DNA of 50,259 nucleotides from Candidatus Roseilinea mizusawaensis (GTDB lineage Bacteria; Chloroflexota; Anaerolineae; J036; Brachytrichaceae). A program made the translations under genes and the position numbers. The stretch is from the NCBI GenBank assembly GCA_016841965.1, contig JAEANN010000031.1, positions 1-50,259 of the forward strand. Reading direction: 5' to 3'. Shown piece by piece: positions 43,716 through 50,259 of this stretch. The notes under the pieces are model-generated. The model did not search any database and was not told the origin of the DNA. It was given only the letters and a program-made list of their open reading frames with translations. The first letter of the stretch is position 1, and each line of letters starts with the position of its first letter.

Positions 43716-44247
43716 CAAAAACCTCCTGAAGATAAAAAGTGGGTAAACCCAACAAACAAGACGCCACGCGTGCCGGATATGACATGGCAGGCGCGGCGTC
43801 TTGTGAGTTGACGAGACGCGAAAAGGGCCGGCGTGGTGGCGGCGCGCCGCCGGAGCGGCTCATGGCGCAGCGCCATTCCACAGGAGCAGGCGAATGCGAC
43901 TCTGTGGCGCGGCAGTGCGCGACAAGCGCACGGCGTGGCTGGGCGACTTGAACAGGCCGGCGCTGGCGCTCAAACAGATGCTGGATCAGGAAGAGGCAGG
44001 TCATGCCAAAGGCAGCCGCCAGCGCAATCGCCATGTGAGCTGGATCACGCCACGCACCCAGCAGCGCCACCAGGCCGATCATCAAGATTGGCGTGTGCAC
44101 GCGATGCACCAGGCTGCTATAGCCGGCCGACGCTGATTGCGGTGAAGCAATCAGCCGGACGCCGCATCCGCGCAAGAGGGCGACAACCAGGCAGGCCAGC
44201 CAATGCAGGCAGTCAGAAGCGATGCTGGTTGAGGGCACAGTCAACAT
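43672..44247 (-). CDS. Doubtful ORF, possible small membrane protein
   Basis: The frame from the ATG at 44247 gives 191 residues. Only about the first 100 look protein-like: hydrophobic segments CLHWLACLVVALLRG, TPILMIGLVALLGAW and HMAIALAAAFGMTCLFLIQ suggest three membrane helices. The remainder looks non-coding, crosses the hairpin at 43756-43804 and runs into the PucC-family gene. The start lies 4 nt after the preceding stop, as in an operon, but has no Shine-Dalgarno. It may be a real gene with a damaged 3' end, or a chance frame. If it is not a gene, 43716-44251 holds only the hairpin. Confidence 0.3.
   Translation of the reverse strand: MLTVPSTSIASDCLHWLACLVVALLRGCGVRLIASPQSASAGYSSLVHRVHTPILMIGLVALLGAWRDPAHMAIALAAAFGMTCLFLIQHLFERQRRPVQVAQPRRALVAHCRATESHSPAPVEWRCAMSRSGGAPPPRRPFSRLVNSQDAAPAMSYPARVASCLLGLPTFYLQEVFDVSFSFTVIIFCFG
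43756..43804 (-). terminator. Hairpin upstream of the PucC-bchF operon
   Basis: A 10-bp outer stem (acaagacgcc/ggcgtcttgt) with a further pairing GTGCC/GGCA inside. On the minus strand it is followed by TTGTTGGGTTT. It probably ends transcripts coming from the puf side, or reduces read-through, before the bch genes. Confidence 0.55.
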
Positions 44248-44251
44248 GGCG

Positions 44252-44761
44252 TTACGAAGCTGTAGCCGGGACAGGCGCGTGCGCCGCAGAGGATGAGTCT
44301 GAAGCGCCGGCCAACGCGGCATTGATGGCATCTGCCCAGCGTTCAGGTTGCTCGGTCTGAAAGCCGGTCAGGTCGCCGATGACGCGCTCGACGATGAGAT
44401 AAGGGCCACCACGCCGGCCATTGAATGCGCGCGCCAGCACAGCGCGGCGGATATCCCGAAGCGGGATGACAATTTCGCGGTCTGGGGTGACCTGAGCAAA
44501 TCGCAGCGCGTCGGATGTGAGGAGCAATGTACCGTTGCCGCCGGCTCCGATGGAAGGCGCGCGGTTGAGAAAGTTGGCCTGGGCAGGGCCAAGCACAAAA
44601 CGTATCCCCTGGCGTTTCCAGGCCTGCACAACCCGGGCACGATGCAGGGCGATACGTCGGGCCGTGGCAGACACCACAAAGGTGATGACCAGCAAGGCGA
44701 GAACTAGTGTGCCCACGCAGGCCACCAGGCTGTAGACGATGGAATCTGTGCTCTCGGACAT
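44252..44761 (-). CDS. Small membrane protein with PH-like domain, unknown
   Basis: A 169-residue protein with one N-terminal transmembrane helix (about 8-32, IVYSLVACVGTLVLALLVITFVV). A soluble part (about 45-150) has strands GTLLLTSDALRFAQV and REIVIPLRDIRRAVLARAF, recalling PH/GRAM-like small domains. The topology would leave that domain in the cytoplasm. I do not recognise the family. It sits between the two PucC-family genes within the photosynthesis cluster, suggesting a role in assembling or positioning photosynthetic membrane complexes. Confidence 0.75.
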   Translation of the reverse strand: MSESTDSIVYSLVACVGTLVLALLVITFVVSATARRIALHRARVVQAWKRQGIRFVLGPAQANFLNRAPSIGAGGNGTLLLTSDALRFAQVTPDREIVIPLRDIRRAVLARAFNGRRGGPYLIVERVIGDLTGFQTEQPERWADAINAALAGASDSSSAAHAPVPATAS

Positions 44762-44842
44762 AGCTCTCGTCGCGCTACAGGGAGTGTGCGCAGCCGGAAG
44801 GCGACTTTGACGAGGAATAGAACCGGCTGCGCGCCTTAACGT

Positions 44843-45022
44843 CTAGGCCTTCGACTGGGCAGAACCAGTCGCCGGCTGTTTAGGTGCTTCAGTCTCGGCG
44901 TGCTCTGGCATTGCGCTCTCGCGCACGGCGTTGCGGTCGGTCAGAATAAAGGCGACCAGAAAACCGACCGCGCCAAAAGCCAACAGGACGAGACACAAGA
45001 CGGTCTCTGTGCCGTAAATCAT
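44843..45022 (-). CDS. 59-residue single-helix membrane protein
   Basis: A short gene with a strong ribosome binding site (AAGGAGG, 7 nt before the ATG). The peptide begins MIYGTETVLC and has one hydrophobic helix (about 7-28). It then has a charged hinge FILTDRNAVRE and a hydrophilic tail rich in Ala, Glu, Lys and Gln. It starts 28 nt after the PucC-family gene, on the same strand. No family is recognised. Size, topology and place next to puf make it a candidate accessory subunit of the reaction centre-antenna complex. Confidence 0.75.
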   Translation of the reverse strand: MIYGTETVLCLVLLAFGAVGFLVAFILTDRNAVRESAMPEHAETEAPKQPATGSAQSKA

Positions 45023-45050
45023 GCGTTGTCCTCCTTGATGCTTGCCAGGA

Positions 45051-46379
45051 CTAACCAGGAATATCGGTTAAGCCTGCGAATGCGGATTTCTCCGCTGGAC
45101 GTGTCACAAACGCTCTGCGCGGCAGCATGGCCAGCAGTGTAAACGTGATGATGAGCAGAACGATCTCAGTGGCGTATACGGCAACGTAGCCCCCAGTTAC
45201 ATCGCTGGAAGCATGCGCTACCACGTCGCGCACAGCGCCACCAGTGATACTGCCCAGCCCCATGGCAGTGGTCTGCATCAAGCCCCACAGGCCCGCATAA
45301 AGCCCGGCTGTCCTGGTGTCGGCAAGCCCCATCACTAGCGATAGTGTGGAGATGAGAAACAGCCCACTGGCTAGTCCAATGACAGTCGCACCGGCTGCGA
45401 AGAGCGGAACAGACCTGAGCTGGCTGGTAACGGCAATCAGCGTAAACCCAGCCAGACCGATCAGACAACCGGCCAGCGTAACAGGCAAGGGCGAATCTAG
45501 CCGAGGCACAACCCGCGAGGCGATAAGCATCGCCACCAGCATTCCCACGCCCCACAAGGCAGTGAGGCGTGTGGTCTCGGTGACTGTCATGCCAAGCACC
45601 TGACCGCCATACGGTTCGAGCAGCACATCCTGAGCATTCAGGCCCAGCGTGCCGACGAAGACAATCAGGAAGAACAGTCGGTTGGCAGGCTTGGACAGGA
45701 GCGCAAACAGCTTCCGCGCGCCGCCTTCAGGATCTTCTTCCAGATGCACCGGGCGATCCTGACGGTAGATGGCAGCCAGGCCAAACACGATGAACACCAC
45801 TGCGCCGGTTTGCATGACCTGGATCAGCTTGAACGGGGAGAAGTCTGTCAGCCAGACGCCGATGATGAGGGAGCTGACGATCTGCCCAATGATGAGCATG
45901 ATCCACAGGAAGGCGACCGCCCTGCCGCGTTCTTGTTTGGGCGTAAGATCGGTGACTAGGGCCAAATAAGCCGTCTGGGCAATGTGCGAGCCGATGGCGT
46001 ACAGGAAGAAGATAAATGTGCAAACAGCAACAGAGATGGTGAACGGCGTGTGCCCCGGCCCGAACTGGGACGTGCGGCTGAGCAGCCACAAGGTCAGGGG
46101 TGAGGCAGATAGGCCAGCGAACACCATCATCATCCCATACCAGATGTAAGGCAGCCGGCGGAAACCAAACGTGCGCTTCTCGCGATCTGACCATACACCC
46201 ATCAACACGCGCACCGGCGCCACCCATAGGCTGAGGCTGAGCAGCCAGCCGACCACAGTCGCCGGGATGTTTTCCTCAGCGATCAGGACACGATTGAGCG
46301 CGCCGTTAAAAACGACAACGCTGAATCCCAGTCCAAACTGGAACAGGCTCAGGCGCAGCAGGCGTTTGTTGATTGACAT
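45051..46379 (-). CDS. PucC/BCH2-family transporter (copy 2)
   Basis: A 442-residue 12-helix protein of the same family as the one at 42291-43715 but clearly diverged from it. RLSLFQFGLGFSVVVFNGAL, LNRVLIAEENIPATVVGWL, GVWSDREKRTFGFRRLPYIW and QDVLLEPYGGQVLGM are recognisable. The likely role is insertion of light-harvesting or reaction centre polypeptides and pigments. It follows pufC by 66 nt, with a strong hairpin in between and no Shine-Dalgarno, so its translation may be lower than that of the puf genes. Confidence 0.93.
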   Translation of the reverse strand: MSINKRLLRLSLFQFGLGFSVVVFNGALNRVLIAEENIPATVVGWLLSLSLWVAPVRVLMGVWSDREKRTFGFRRLPYIWYGMMMVFAGLSASPLTLWLLSRTSQFGPGHTPFTISVAVCTFIFFLYAIGSHIAQTAYLALVTDLTPKQERGRAVAFLWIMLIIGQIVSSLIIGVWLTDFSPFKLIQVMQTGAVVFIVFGLAAIYRQDRPVHLEEDPEGGARKLFALLSKPANRLFFLIVFVGTLGLNAQDVLLEPYGGQVLGMTVTETTRLTALWGVGMLVAMLIASRVVPRLDSPLPVTLAGCLIGLAGFTLIAVTSQLRSVPLFAAGATVIGLASGLFLISTLSLVMGLADTRTAGLYAGLWGLMQTTAMGLGSITGGAVRDVVAHASSDVTGGYVAVYATEIVLLIITFTLLAMLPRRAFVTRPAEKSAFAGLTDIPG

Positions 46380-46401
46380 CGATTGAAACAGATTGGCGCG
46401 T

Positions 46402-46432
46402 GCGCTGAGGCGCGCTGCTTGCGCCTCAGCGC
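46402..46432 (-). other. Hairpin between pufC and the second PucC-family gene
   Basis: A perfect 12-bp stem (gcgctgaggcgc/gcgcctcagcgc) with a 7-base loop, 13 nt after the pufC stop. There is no T-run on the minus strand, so it may protect the 3' end of the abundant puf message or weaken read-through rather than stop transcription. Confidence 0.6.
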
Positions 46433-46445
46433 TGGTTGAATTGGA

Positions 46446-47591
46446 CTACGGCGTGATCGGCTTCGGGAGCGGCAGCTCTTCAAGCGGCTTGATCAACGGG
46501 GAGCTGACCTGGGCCGGCTGAGGAGCTGTGTTCGACGCACCAGGCGGCACCACGTAACCGCGATGACACATATAGCAGTTTGGCTGCGCCACAGTTTCCG
46601 GGGCGGGGAACTGCATCTGCGGCCACCAGTTGATGGCCAGGTCTTGCACCATGCCGATCATGTGGCGAGCCTGAGCCTTCGGCCACTTGAAGCTGCCATT
46701 CTCAACGTAGTACGATGCGAAGTAGCCGCCGTAGTGGCAGAAGTCGCACCCGACGCCGAGCGCCACAGTCTGGTGATACATCTGGTTCTGGTTGCGATAG
46801 GTTGCGTCCAGGCCGGCTGGTGTGTCTTTCGTTGCCGTAACCTTGTAGTAGTTCACCTCGCCGGTTTGCGGGTCGGGGCGGGTCTTCAGCAACTGCTCGT
46901 CCACCATTTCGTAGCCGTAAGGCAGGCCGCCACCTTCGATGCCGAATGCAGCCGGGTTGCTGGCCTTCAGCGTCTTGTTCCAGTTCTTCGGCGCGCCGAC
47001 ATGACACGTAGCGCACTGGATCTGGTATAGGGGCTGTCCTTCAGGCCGGGGCACGTTGTTAACCCATTTGTTGTTGACCTCGAACTGCATCACCAGCATG
47101 TTCTTGGCAGTTGTCTTCTGGGGCAGGTCGTAGGCCGCGAAGTTTTGCAGGTTGTGGCAGTACTCACAGCTCACACCCAGGCCGCCGGACACATACACCG
47201 CCATGTAGTTGAAGATGGTGCCTGTATTATTGTAGTCGTCACCCAGGTACTGATTCAGAACCTGGACGTTGACTGTCTTGGGATTCTTGCTTGCCCACTC
47301 GTTATAGGCAGTCAGAGCTTCGGCGCTAATGGGCTGAATCTGGACTTTCTTAGCCTGGATATAGGCGTTGATGTCAGTCATCTGGATGCCGGCATAGTTG
47401 TAAGTATGCTCGGCACGATAGGTAAAGGCCGACGCTAGGCCCTTACTCAACAGGAAGGCAAAGATAACCAGCCCCAATACAGCAATGCTAACGGCCACCA
47501 GGCCGAATGCTTCGAGGCGGAGGATGCCGGCCTGCCTCTCATCATACACAGCAATTGCCCCTGGTGGGGTGGTGTCTGGTTGAGTGCTCAT
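46446..47591 (-). CDS. pufC: Reaction centre tetraheme cytochrome c subunit
   Basis: A 381-residue periplasmic-side electron donor to the photo-oxidised special pair. The N-terminus is anchored by a transmembrane helix (about 28-50) without a lipobox. Four haem-binding motifs are present: CEYCH (142-146), CATCH (193-197), CDFCH (282-286) and CYMCH (339-343). Candidate axial methionines lie in NMLVMQF and HMIGMVQD. AGGAGGAG precedes the ATG. The gap to pufM is 12 nt. The C-terminal tail is proline-rich. Confidence 0.97.
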   Translation of the reverse strand: MSTQPDTTPPGAIAVYDERQAGILRLEAFGLVAVSIAVLGLVIFAFLLSKGLASAFTYRAEHTYNYAGIQMTDINAYIQAKKVQIQPISAEALTAYNEWASKNPKTVNVQVLNQYLGDDYNNTGTIFNYMAVYVSGGLGVSCEYCHNLQNFAAYDLPQKTTAKNMLVMQFEVNNKWVNNVPRPEGQPLYQIQCATCHVGAPKNWNKTLKASNPAAFGIEGGGLPYGYEMVDEQLLKTRPDPQTGEVNYYKVTATKDTPAGLDATYRNQNQMYHQTVALGVGCDFCHYGGYFASYYVENGSFKWPKAQARHMIGMVQDLAINWWPQMQFPAPETVAQPNCYMCHRGYVVPPGASNTAPQPAQVSSPLIKPLEELPLPKPITP

Positions 47592-47603
47592 GGCATACTC
47601 CTC

Positions 47604-48518
47604 CTATCGCAAACACGCAGCCACACTGGTGGTGCCGGGCTGGATCACGCCGGGCACGATGCCGGCCCGGCACGCCCATTGGAACCAGTCTGGCTCCAGT
47701 GTGCCAGAGAATATGACGCCCAGTGCGCCGGCCACCATCGACACCACAGCGATTGCAATCGCCCAGGTGTGAATGCTGGTCGCAGTGGCGTTGAAGCCCA
47801 TCACCCAGCGCCACAACAACTGCGCCCGGTGTGTGCCTTCGGTGCTGCTTTCAGCTTCGTCAATTTCGCGATGCGCATTCAGCCGGACAACTGCCAAAAT
47901 GGTCGCGCCGTGCATGGCCAGCAACAAACACGAGCCAAGCAGGCCGAAGATCGAGACCATATGGAACGGGTTGTAGTAGAAGTTACCGTACTTGATGCTG
48001 AACGCATTCGCCCACACAAGCTGGGCGCGCAACCCATGCCCAGGCGCTTCGTTCCAGGCGCCCATCGAGATGGGGTGGATGATGTAAATCGCCGCGTAGA
48101 GGAAGATGGCAGACGTGAAGACGATAGCCACATTCGGTCGGATACGATTGGCAATCGCGCGCGACCAAATACGGATCAACCAGAACACAATCGACAACGT
48201 GAGGAAGAACGTGGCGATCTGCCAGTAGCCCCCTTCAGCGAGTGGCGCCAGCTTAAGGCCGTAGCTAGGGGGCGGTGGCTCCACGCTCAAGACGGGGAAC
48301 TCTCGCACAAATAGGATCGGGTTGAACCCTACCTGCTCGAGATACCCAAACAGGATGACGAAGACCGTGACGGCAAAAAAGACCAACGCCAGAATGCCCC
48401 ACACCCCGATGTAGAGAGGACCGATCTGTGTGTCGGCCAACCCCTCTAGGAATTTGAGGTAGAAGCGTCTGGTCGTGCGCCAGTCAGCCGATTCGACGCG
48501 AGTAATTTCTGATGCCAT
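47604..48518 (-). CDS. pufM: Reaction centre M subunit
   Basis: A 304-residue five-helix core protein of the type II reaction centre. Special-pair ligand His186 lies in YYNPFHM, and iron ligands are His203 (MHGATIL) and His250 (SIHTWA). The position equal to Rhodobacter M-His182, a ligand of the accessory bacteriochlorophyll, is Gln166 here (RAQLVW instead of SHLDW). This predicts a bacteriopheophytin or other change at that site. TAGGAGG precedes the ATG. It is separate from pufL, with a 13-nt gap. Confidence 0.97.
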   Translation of the reverse strand: MASEITRVESADWRTTRRFYLKFLEGLADTQIGPLYIGVWGILALVFFAVTVFVILFGYLEQVGFNPILFVREFPVLSVEPPPPSYGLKLAPLAEGGYWQIATFFLTLSIVFWLIRIWSRAIANRIRPNVAIVFTSAIFLYAAIYIIHPISMGAWNEAPGHGLRAQLVWANAFSIKYGNFYYNPFHMVSIFGLLGSCLLLAMHGATILAVVRLNAHREIDEAESSTEGTHRAQLLWRWVMGFNATATSIHTWAIAIAVVSMVAGALGVIFSGTLEPDWFQWACRAGIVPGVIQPGTTSVAACLR

Positions 48519-48531
48519 GGCTGCCTCCTAC

Positions 48532-49386
48532 CTAAAATCCGCTCCAGAACGGGAGCTTGTTCCAGAAATTCCAGAAAGCGCTCCAGTCCTGAACCAGGGT
48601 CCCAGATAACACCAGGCACAGGTTGCTGAGCAGGACGCACATTAGCGCGGTCCAGAAGGCGAGCCGGTGAATGCCGATTTCGCCGATGCTGTATCCCAGG
48701 AAGTCCCAGTAGAACACGTTGATGTTGTGCTCTGTGACGCCTTCCTTCTTCTTGCCGGCAGCGCTCAGAATGGTCGCGCCATGCAAAGACAACACCAGAC
48801 CGCTGCCAAATAGCAGGGCGATGCCCAGCGCGTGGAACGGGTTGTAGTAGAAGTTAAAGAAGCGGTAGCCGAAAACAGACAACCAATCCAAATGGGCCAT
48901 TACCCCAAGCGGAAAGCCTTCCGACCAGTGGCCGAGCAAAATCGGGCGCACAATCTGGATGGTGACCCAGGCCGAAACGGCCACCCCAAACGCAATAGGC
49001 ACCTGGTAGCCCATCTTAAGCATGCGCGAGATATCAACCTGGCGCATCATCCAGGCGATGAAGGTCACGGTGGCGCAAAACATCACTACCAGCCACCACA
49101 GCCCTTTCGAGGGATCAGTCGTCAAACTTAAGCCGACGTCAGGCGATGGGACTTCGATTTGGCCACGCACAAAGTTGATGAGCGGGTTTCCGGTTCGGGT
49201 GGCATCGAGAAGAACAACGCGCCAGAACCAGATTCCTGCGCCAATCAGGCCAAACAGAAGTGCAACCAAGCCCCAGAATCCAACGTAGAATCGGCCTACC
49301 CAGAACTTGAGCAGACCCAAGCCCAACAATGGCACACTGGGCACTTCCATCGCCTCACGACGATACTTTGCTTCGAATGAAAGCAT
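48532..49386 (-). CDS. pufL: Reaction centre L subunit
   Basis: A 284-residue five-helix subunit. The accessory bacteriochlorophyll ligand His165 is kept (MAHLDW), as are special-pair His185 (YYNPFHA) and iron ligands His202 (LHGATIL) and His240 (IGIHRLAF). AAGGAG lies upstream of the ATG. A 275-bp region with a structured hairpin separates it from pufA, which usually allows the antenna message to be more abundant than the reaction centre message. Confidence 0.97.
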   Translation of the reverse strand: MLSFEAKYRREAMEVPSVPLLGLGLLKFWVGRFYVGFWGLVALLFGLIGAGIWFWRVVLLDATRTGNPLINFVRGQIEVPSPDVGLSLTTDPSKGLWWLVVMFCATVTFIAWMMRQVDISRMLKMGYQVPIAFGVAVSAWVTIQIVRPILLGHWSEGFPLGVMAHLDWLSVFGYRFFNFYYNPFHALGIALLFGSGLVLSLHGATILSAAGKKKEGVTEHNINVFYWDFLGYSIGEIGIHRLAFWTALMCVLLSNLCLVLSGTLVQDWSAFWNFWNKLPFWSGF

Positions 49387-49563
49387 CGCTCGTCTCCTTA
49401 TGAGGTTTTAGGTTGCGGGACGAACGCGATTGGCGAGAGCTGGGGGGAGAGGGATGGCTAAGTAAACAAATGATTAGGGATAATCGCGTGCAACTCTACT
49501 GATCTCCCCTTGGCTTGGCCAGCGCATGCCCACAACATATTCAACTGTGCAAGTGATAATAAC

Positions 49564-49642
49564 GCCGGCGAATTAGCGCTTTCTCCTGACGCCCCTCTTG
49601 CCCGTTCGATTGTGGACCAGGAGACCTTGCCAACCCGCCGGC
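49564..49642 (-). other. Nested inverted repeats between pufA and pufL
   Basis: Outer arms gccggcg/cgccggc (7 bp) and inner arms tctcctg/caggaga (7 bp) are separated by equal 11-base internal loops on both sides, with a 29-base apical region. It begins 20 nt after the pufA stop. The position matches the stabilising hairpin after pufBA in purple bacteria. Because GCCGGC is common in this DNA the outer arms may be chance. The rest of 49387-49661 shows nothing else. Confidence 0.4.
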
Positions 49643-49661
49643 AACGATAATAGCTAAGGGC

Positions 49662-49793
49662 CTACTTGCTGAGCCAGAAGGTGTTGTAGTCCGAGCTGAG
49701 TACCACAAAATGGATCAGCAGAGCCATCACCACTCCGACCACCATGTAGAGGATGACGTTCGTGCGGAACTCGAGGAACTTAGATTCTTTCAT
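49662..49793 (-). CDS. pufA: Light-harvesting alpha polypeptide
   Basis: A 43-residue core antenna peptide too short for most gene finders. A polar N-terminus (MKESKFLEFRTN) is followed by one membrane helix VILYMVVGVVMALLIHFVV and a C-terminal SSDYNTFWLSK. His28 in ALLIHF is the bacteriochlorophyll ligand, and the pattern is close to Chloroflexus and Roseiflexus alpha peptides. GAGAGGCAAGG lies upstream. It comes 51 nt after pufB on the same transcript. Confidence 0.95.
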   Translation of the reverse strand: MKESKFLEFRTNVILYMVVGVVMALLIHFVVLSSDYNTFWLSK

Positions 49794-49844
49794 GGTTACC
49801 TTGCCTCTCTGCTTACGGGTTGCGCAAACAGATTGCTTGCCAGG

Positions 49845-50000
49845 CTATGGCTGAATCCACGGCTTGACGCTGAAAAAGACGATGTGGAGAATGACCGCGA
49901 CGGCAAAGAACGCCCACGAGCCGTACACGACCAACTGATGCTCCAGCCACTCTTCGTTGGTGAACAGTGACTTCCACTTCGCCGGTACCTGATCGTTCAT
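49845..50000 (-). CDS. pufB: Light-harvesting beta polypeptide
   Basis: A 51-residue core antenna peptide. VPAKWKSLFTNEEWLEHQ matches the conserved N-terminal part of beta peptides of filamentous phototrophs, and the single helix holds the ligand His39 (VAVILHIVF), followed by KPWIQP. A near-perfect Shine-Dalgarno AAGGAGG lies upstream of the ATG. First gene of the puf operon, about 81 nt after the predicted transcription start. Confidence 0.95.
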   Translation of the reverse strand: MNDQVPAKWKSLFTNEEWLEHQLVVYGSWAFFAVAVILHIVFFSVKPWIQP

Positions 50001-50087
50001 CTGTACTACCTCCTTGTAAGGTTTGACCGTGCTCAGAAGCCTTGTTGCATCTTGTTTGCACGGCCTTGGGAGAGGGGACGTGCCTAT

Positions 50088-50116
50088 ATTTTAGTAACCT
50101 CACTTTAGATTGTCAA
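50088..50116 (-). promoter_or_regulatory. Consensus promoter of the puf operon
   Basis: On the minus strand TTGACA (50116-50111) and TAAAAT (50093-50088) are separated by 17 bp, almost the ideal housekeeping promoter. Transcription would start near 50081. The leader of about 80 nt can form a hairpin from GGCCGTGC and GCACGGTC, with one G-U pair, before the pufB ribosome binding site. No FNR-type operator is obvious. Confidence 0.8.
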
Positions 50117-50188
50117 CTGGTTAACGCACCGAGGGTGTAGCGCAGAAATGTGGGCGACTTTTTCTGCAGCGGGAGCAAAATAGGGGAC

Positions 50189-50259
50189 ATGAAACCATCA
50201 ACCGTATCCAGCCACGCGCAGCGGCGCGAACAGTTCCTGGCCCTGGCCGCCCAGGCCTA
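50189..50259 (+). CDS. Start of a divergent gene, cut by the window edge
   Basis: An ATG at 50189 opens a frame that continues to the end of the window for 23 codons (MKPSTVSSHAQRREQFLAL and onward). AGGGGAC lies immediately upstream as a weak ribosome binding site. The residue pattern, helical and rich in Ala, Gln and Arg, could be the N-terminus of a transposase or regulator, but too little is visible to say. It is divergent from the puf operon. Confidence 0.35.
   Translation, partial: MKPSTVSSHAQRREQFLALAAQA

Overview
The window comes from a GC-rich anoxygenic phototroph that most likely belongs to the phylum Chloroflexota. The light-harvesting alpha and beta peptides resemble those of Chloroflexus and Roseiflexus. 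The reaction centre genes pufL and pufM are followed by a tetraheme pufC. The M subunit lacks the histidine that ligates one accessory bacteriochlorophyll, as in Chloroflexus. A transaldolase/glucose-6-phosphate isomerase fusion and short heptanucleotide repeats fit the same picture. I cannot place it more finely: a member of Chloroflexales and an Anaerolineae-related phototroph both remain possible.

Bases 1-15,000 carry housekeeping and envelope genes. They begin with a heptanucleotide repeat array that runs into the 3' end of rfbB. Then come two lipoprotein-like genes, a beta-helix protein, galT, a LytR-CpsA-Psr protein, a SCO1664-family/DUF3090 pair, a PIN-TRAM membrane protein, cysS and eno. 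Bases 14,956-28,100 hold several units. A membrane-anchored thioredoxin has an in-frame UGA exactly where the first catalytic cysteine should be, followed by a SECIS-like hairpin. A Tat-type L,D-transpeptidase comes next. A pentose phosphate operon follows (rpiB, tal-pgi, gnd, zwf, then a deoxynucleoside kinase). After it come a class I aldolase-like gene, thrS under a T-box leader, a VOC-fold protein and an alpha/beta hydrolase.

Bases 28,075-50,116 are one 22-kb photosynthesis gene cluster, all on the minus strand and transcribed from right to left. A consensus promoter at about 50,100 leads into pufB, pufA, pufL, pufM and pufC. These are followed by a PucC-family transporter, two small membrane proteins of unknown function and a second PucC-family transporter. 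Next comes a tightly coupled run bchF-bchI-bchD-bchH-bchC joined by ATGA overlaps or 1-nt gaps. bchX-bchY-bchZ follow, then an isoprenylcysteine methyltransferase-like protein and a DUF169 protein. The set covers Mg chelation (BchHID), reduction of ring B to the bacteriochlorin (BchXYZ), conversion of the C3 vinyl group to acetyl (BchF, BchC) and assembly of the type II reaction centre core antenna. Protochlorophyllide reductase, cyclase and chlorosome genes are not in the window.

Two genome-wide habits stand out. One is the hexamer GCCGGC, which is far commoner than base composition predicts. The other is period-7 repeats, which sit in front of or inside several bch genes and galT. At the right edge a divergent gene begins but is cut off.
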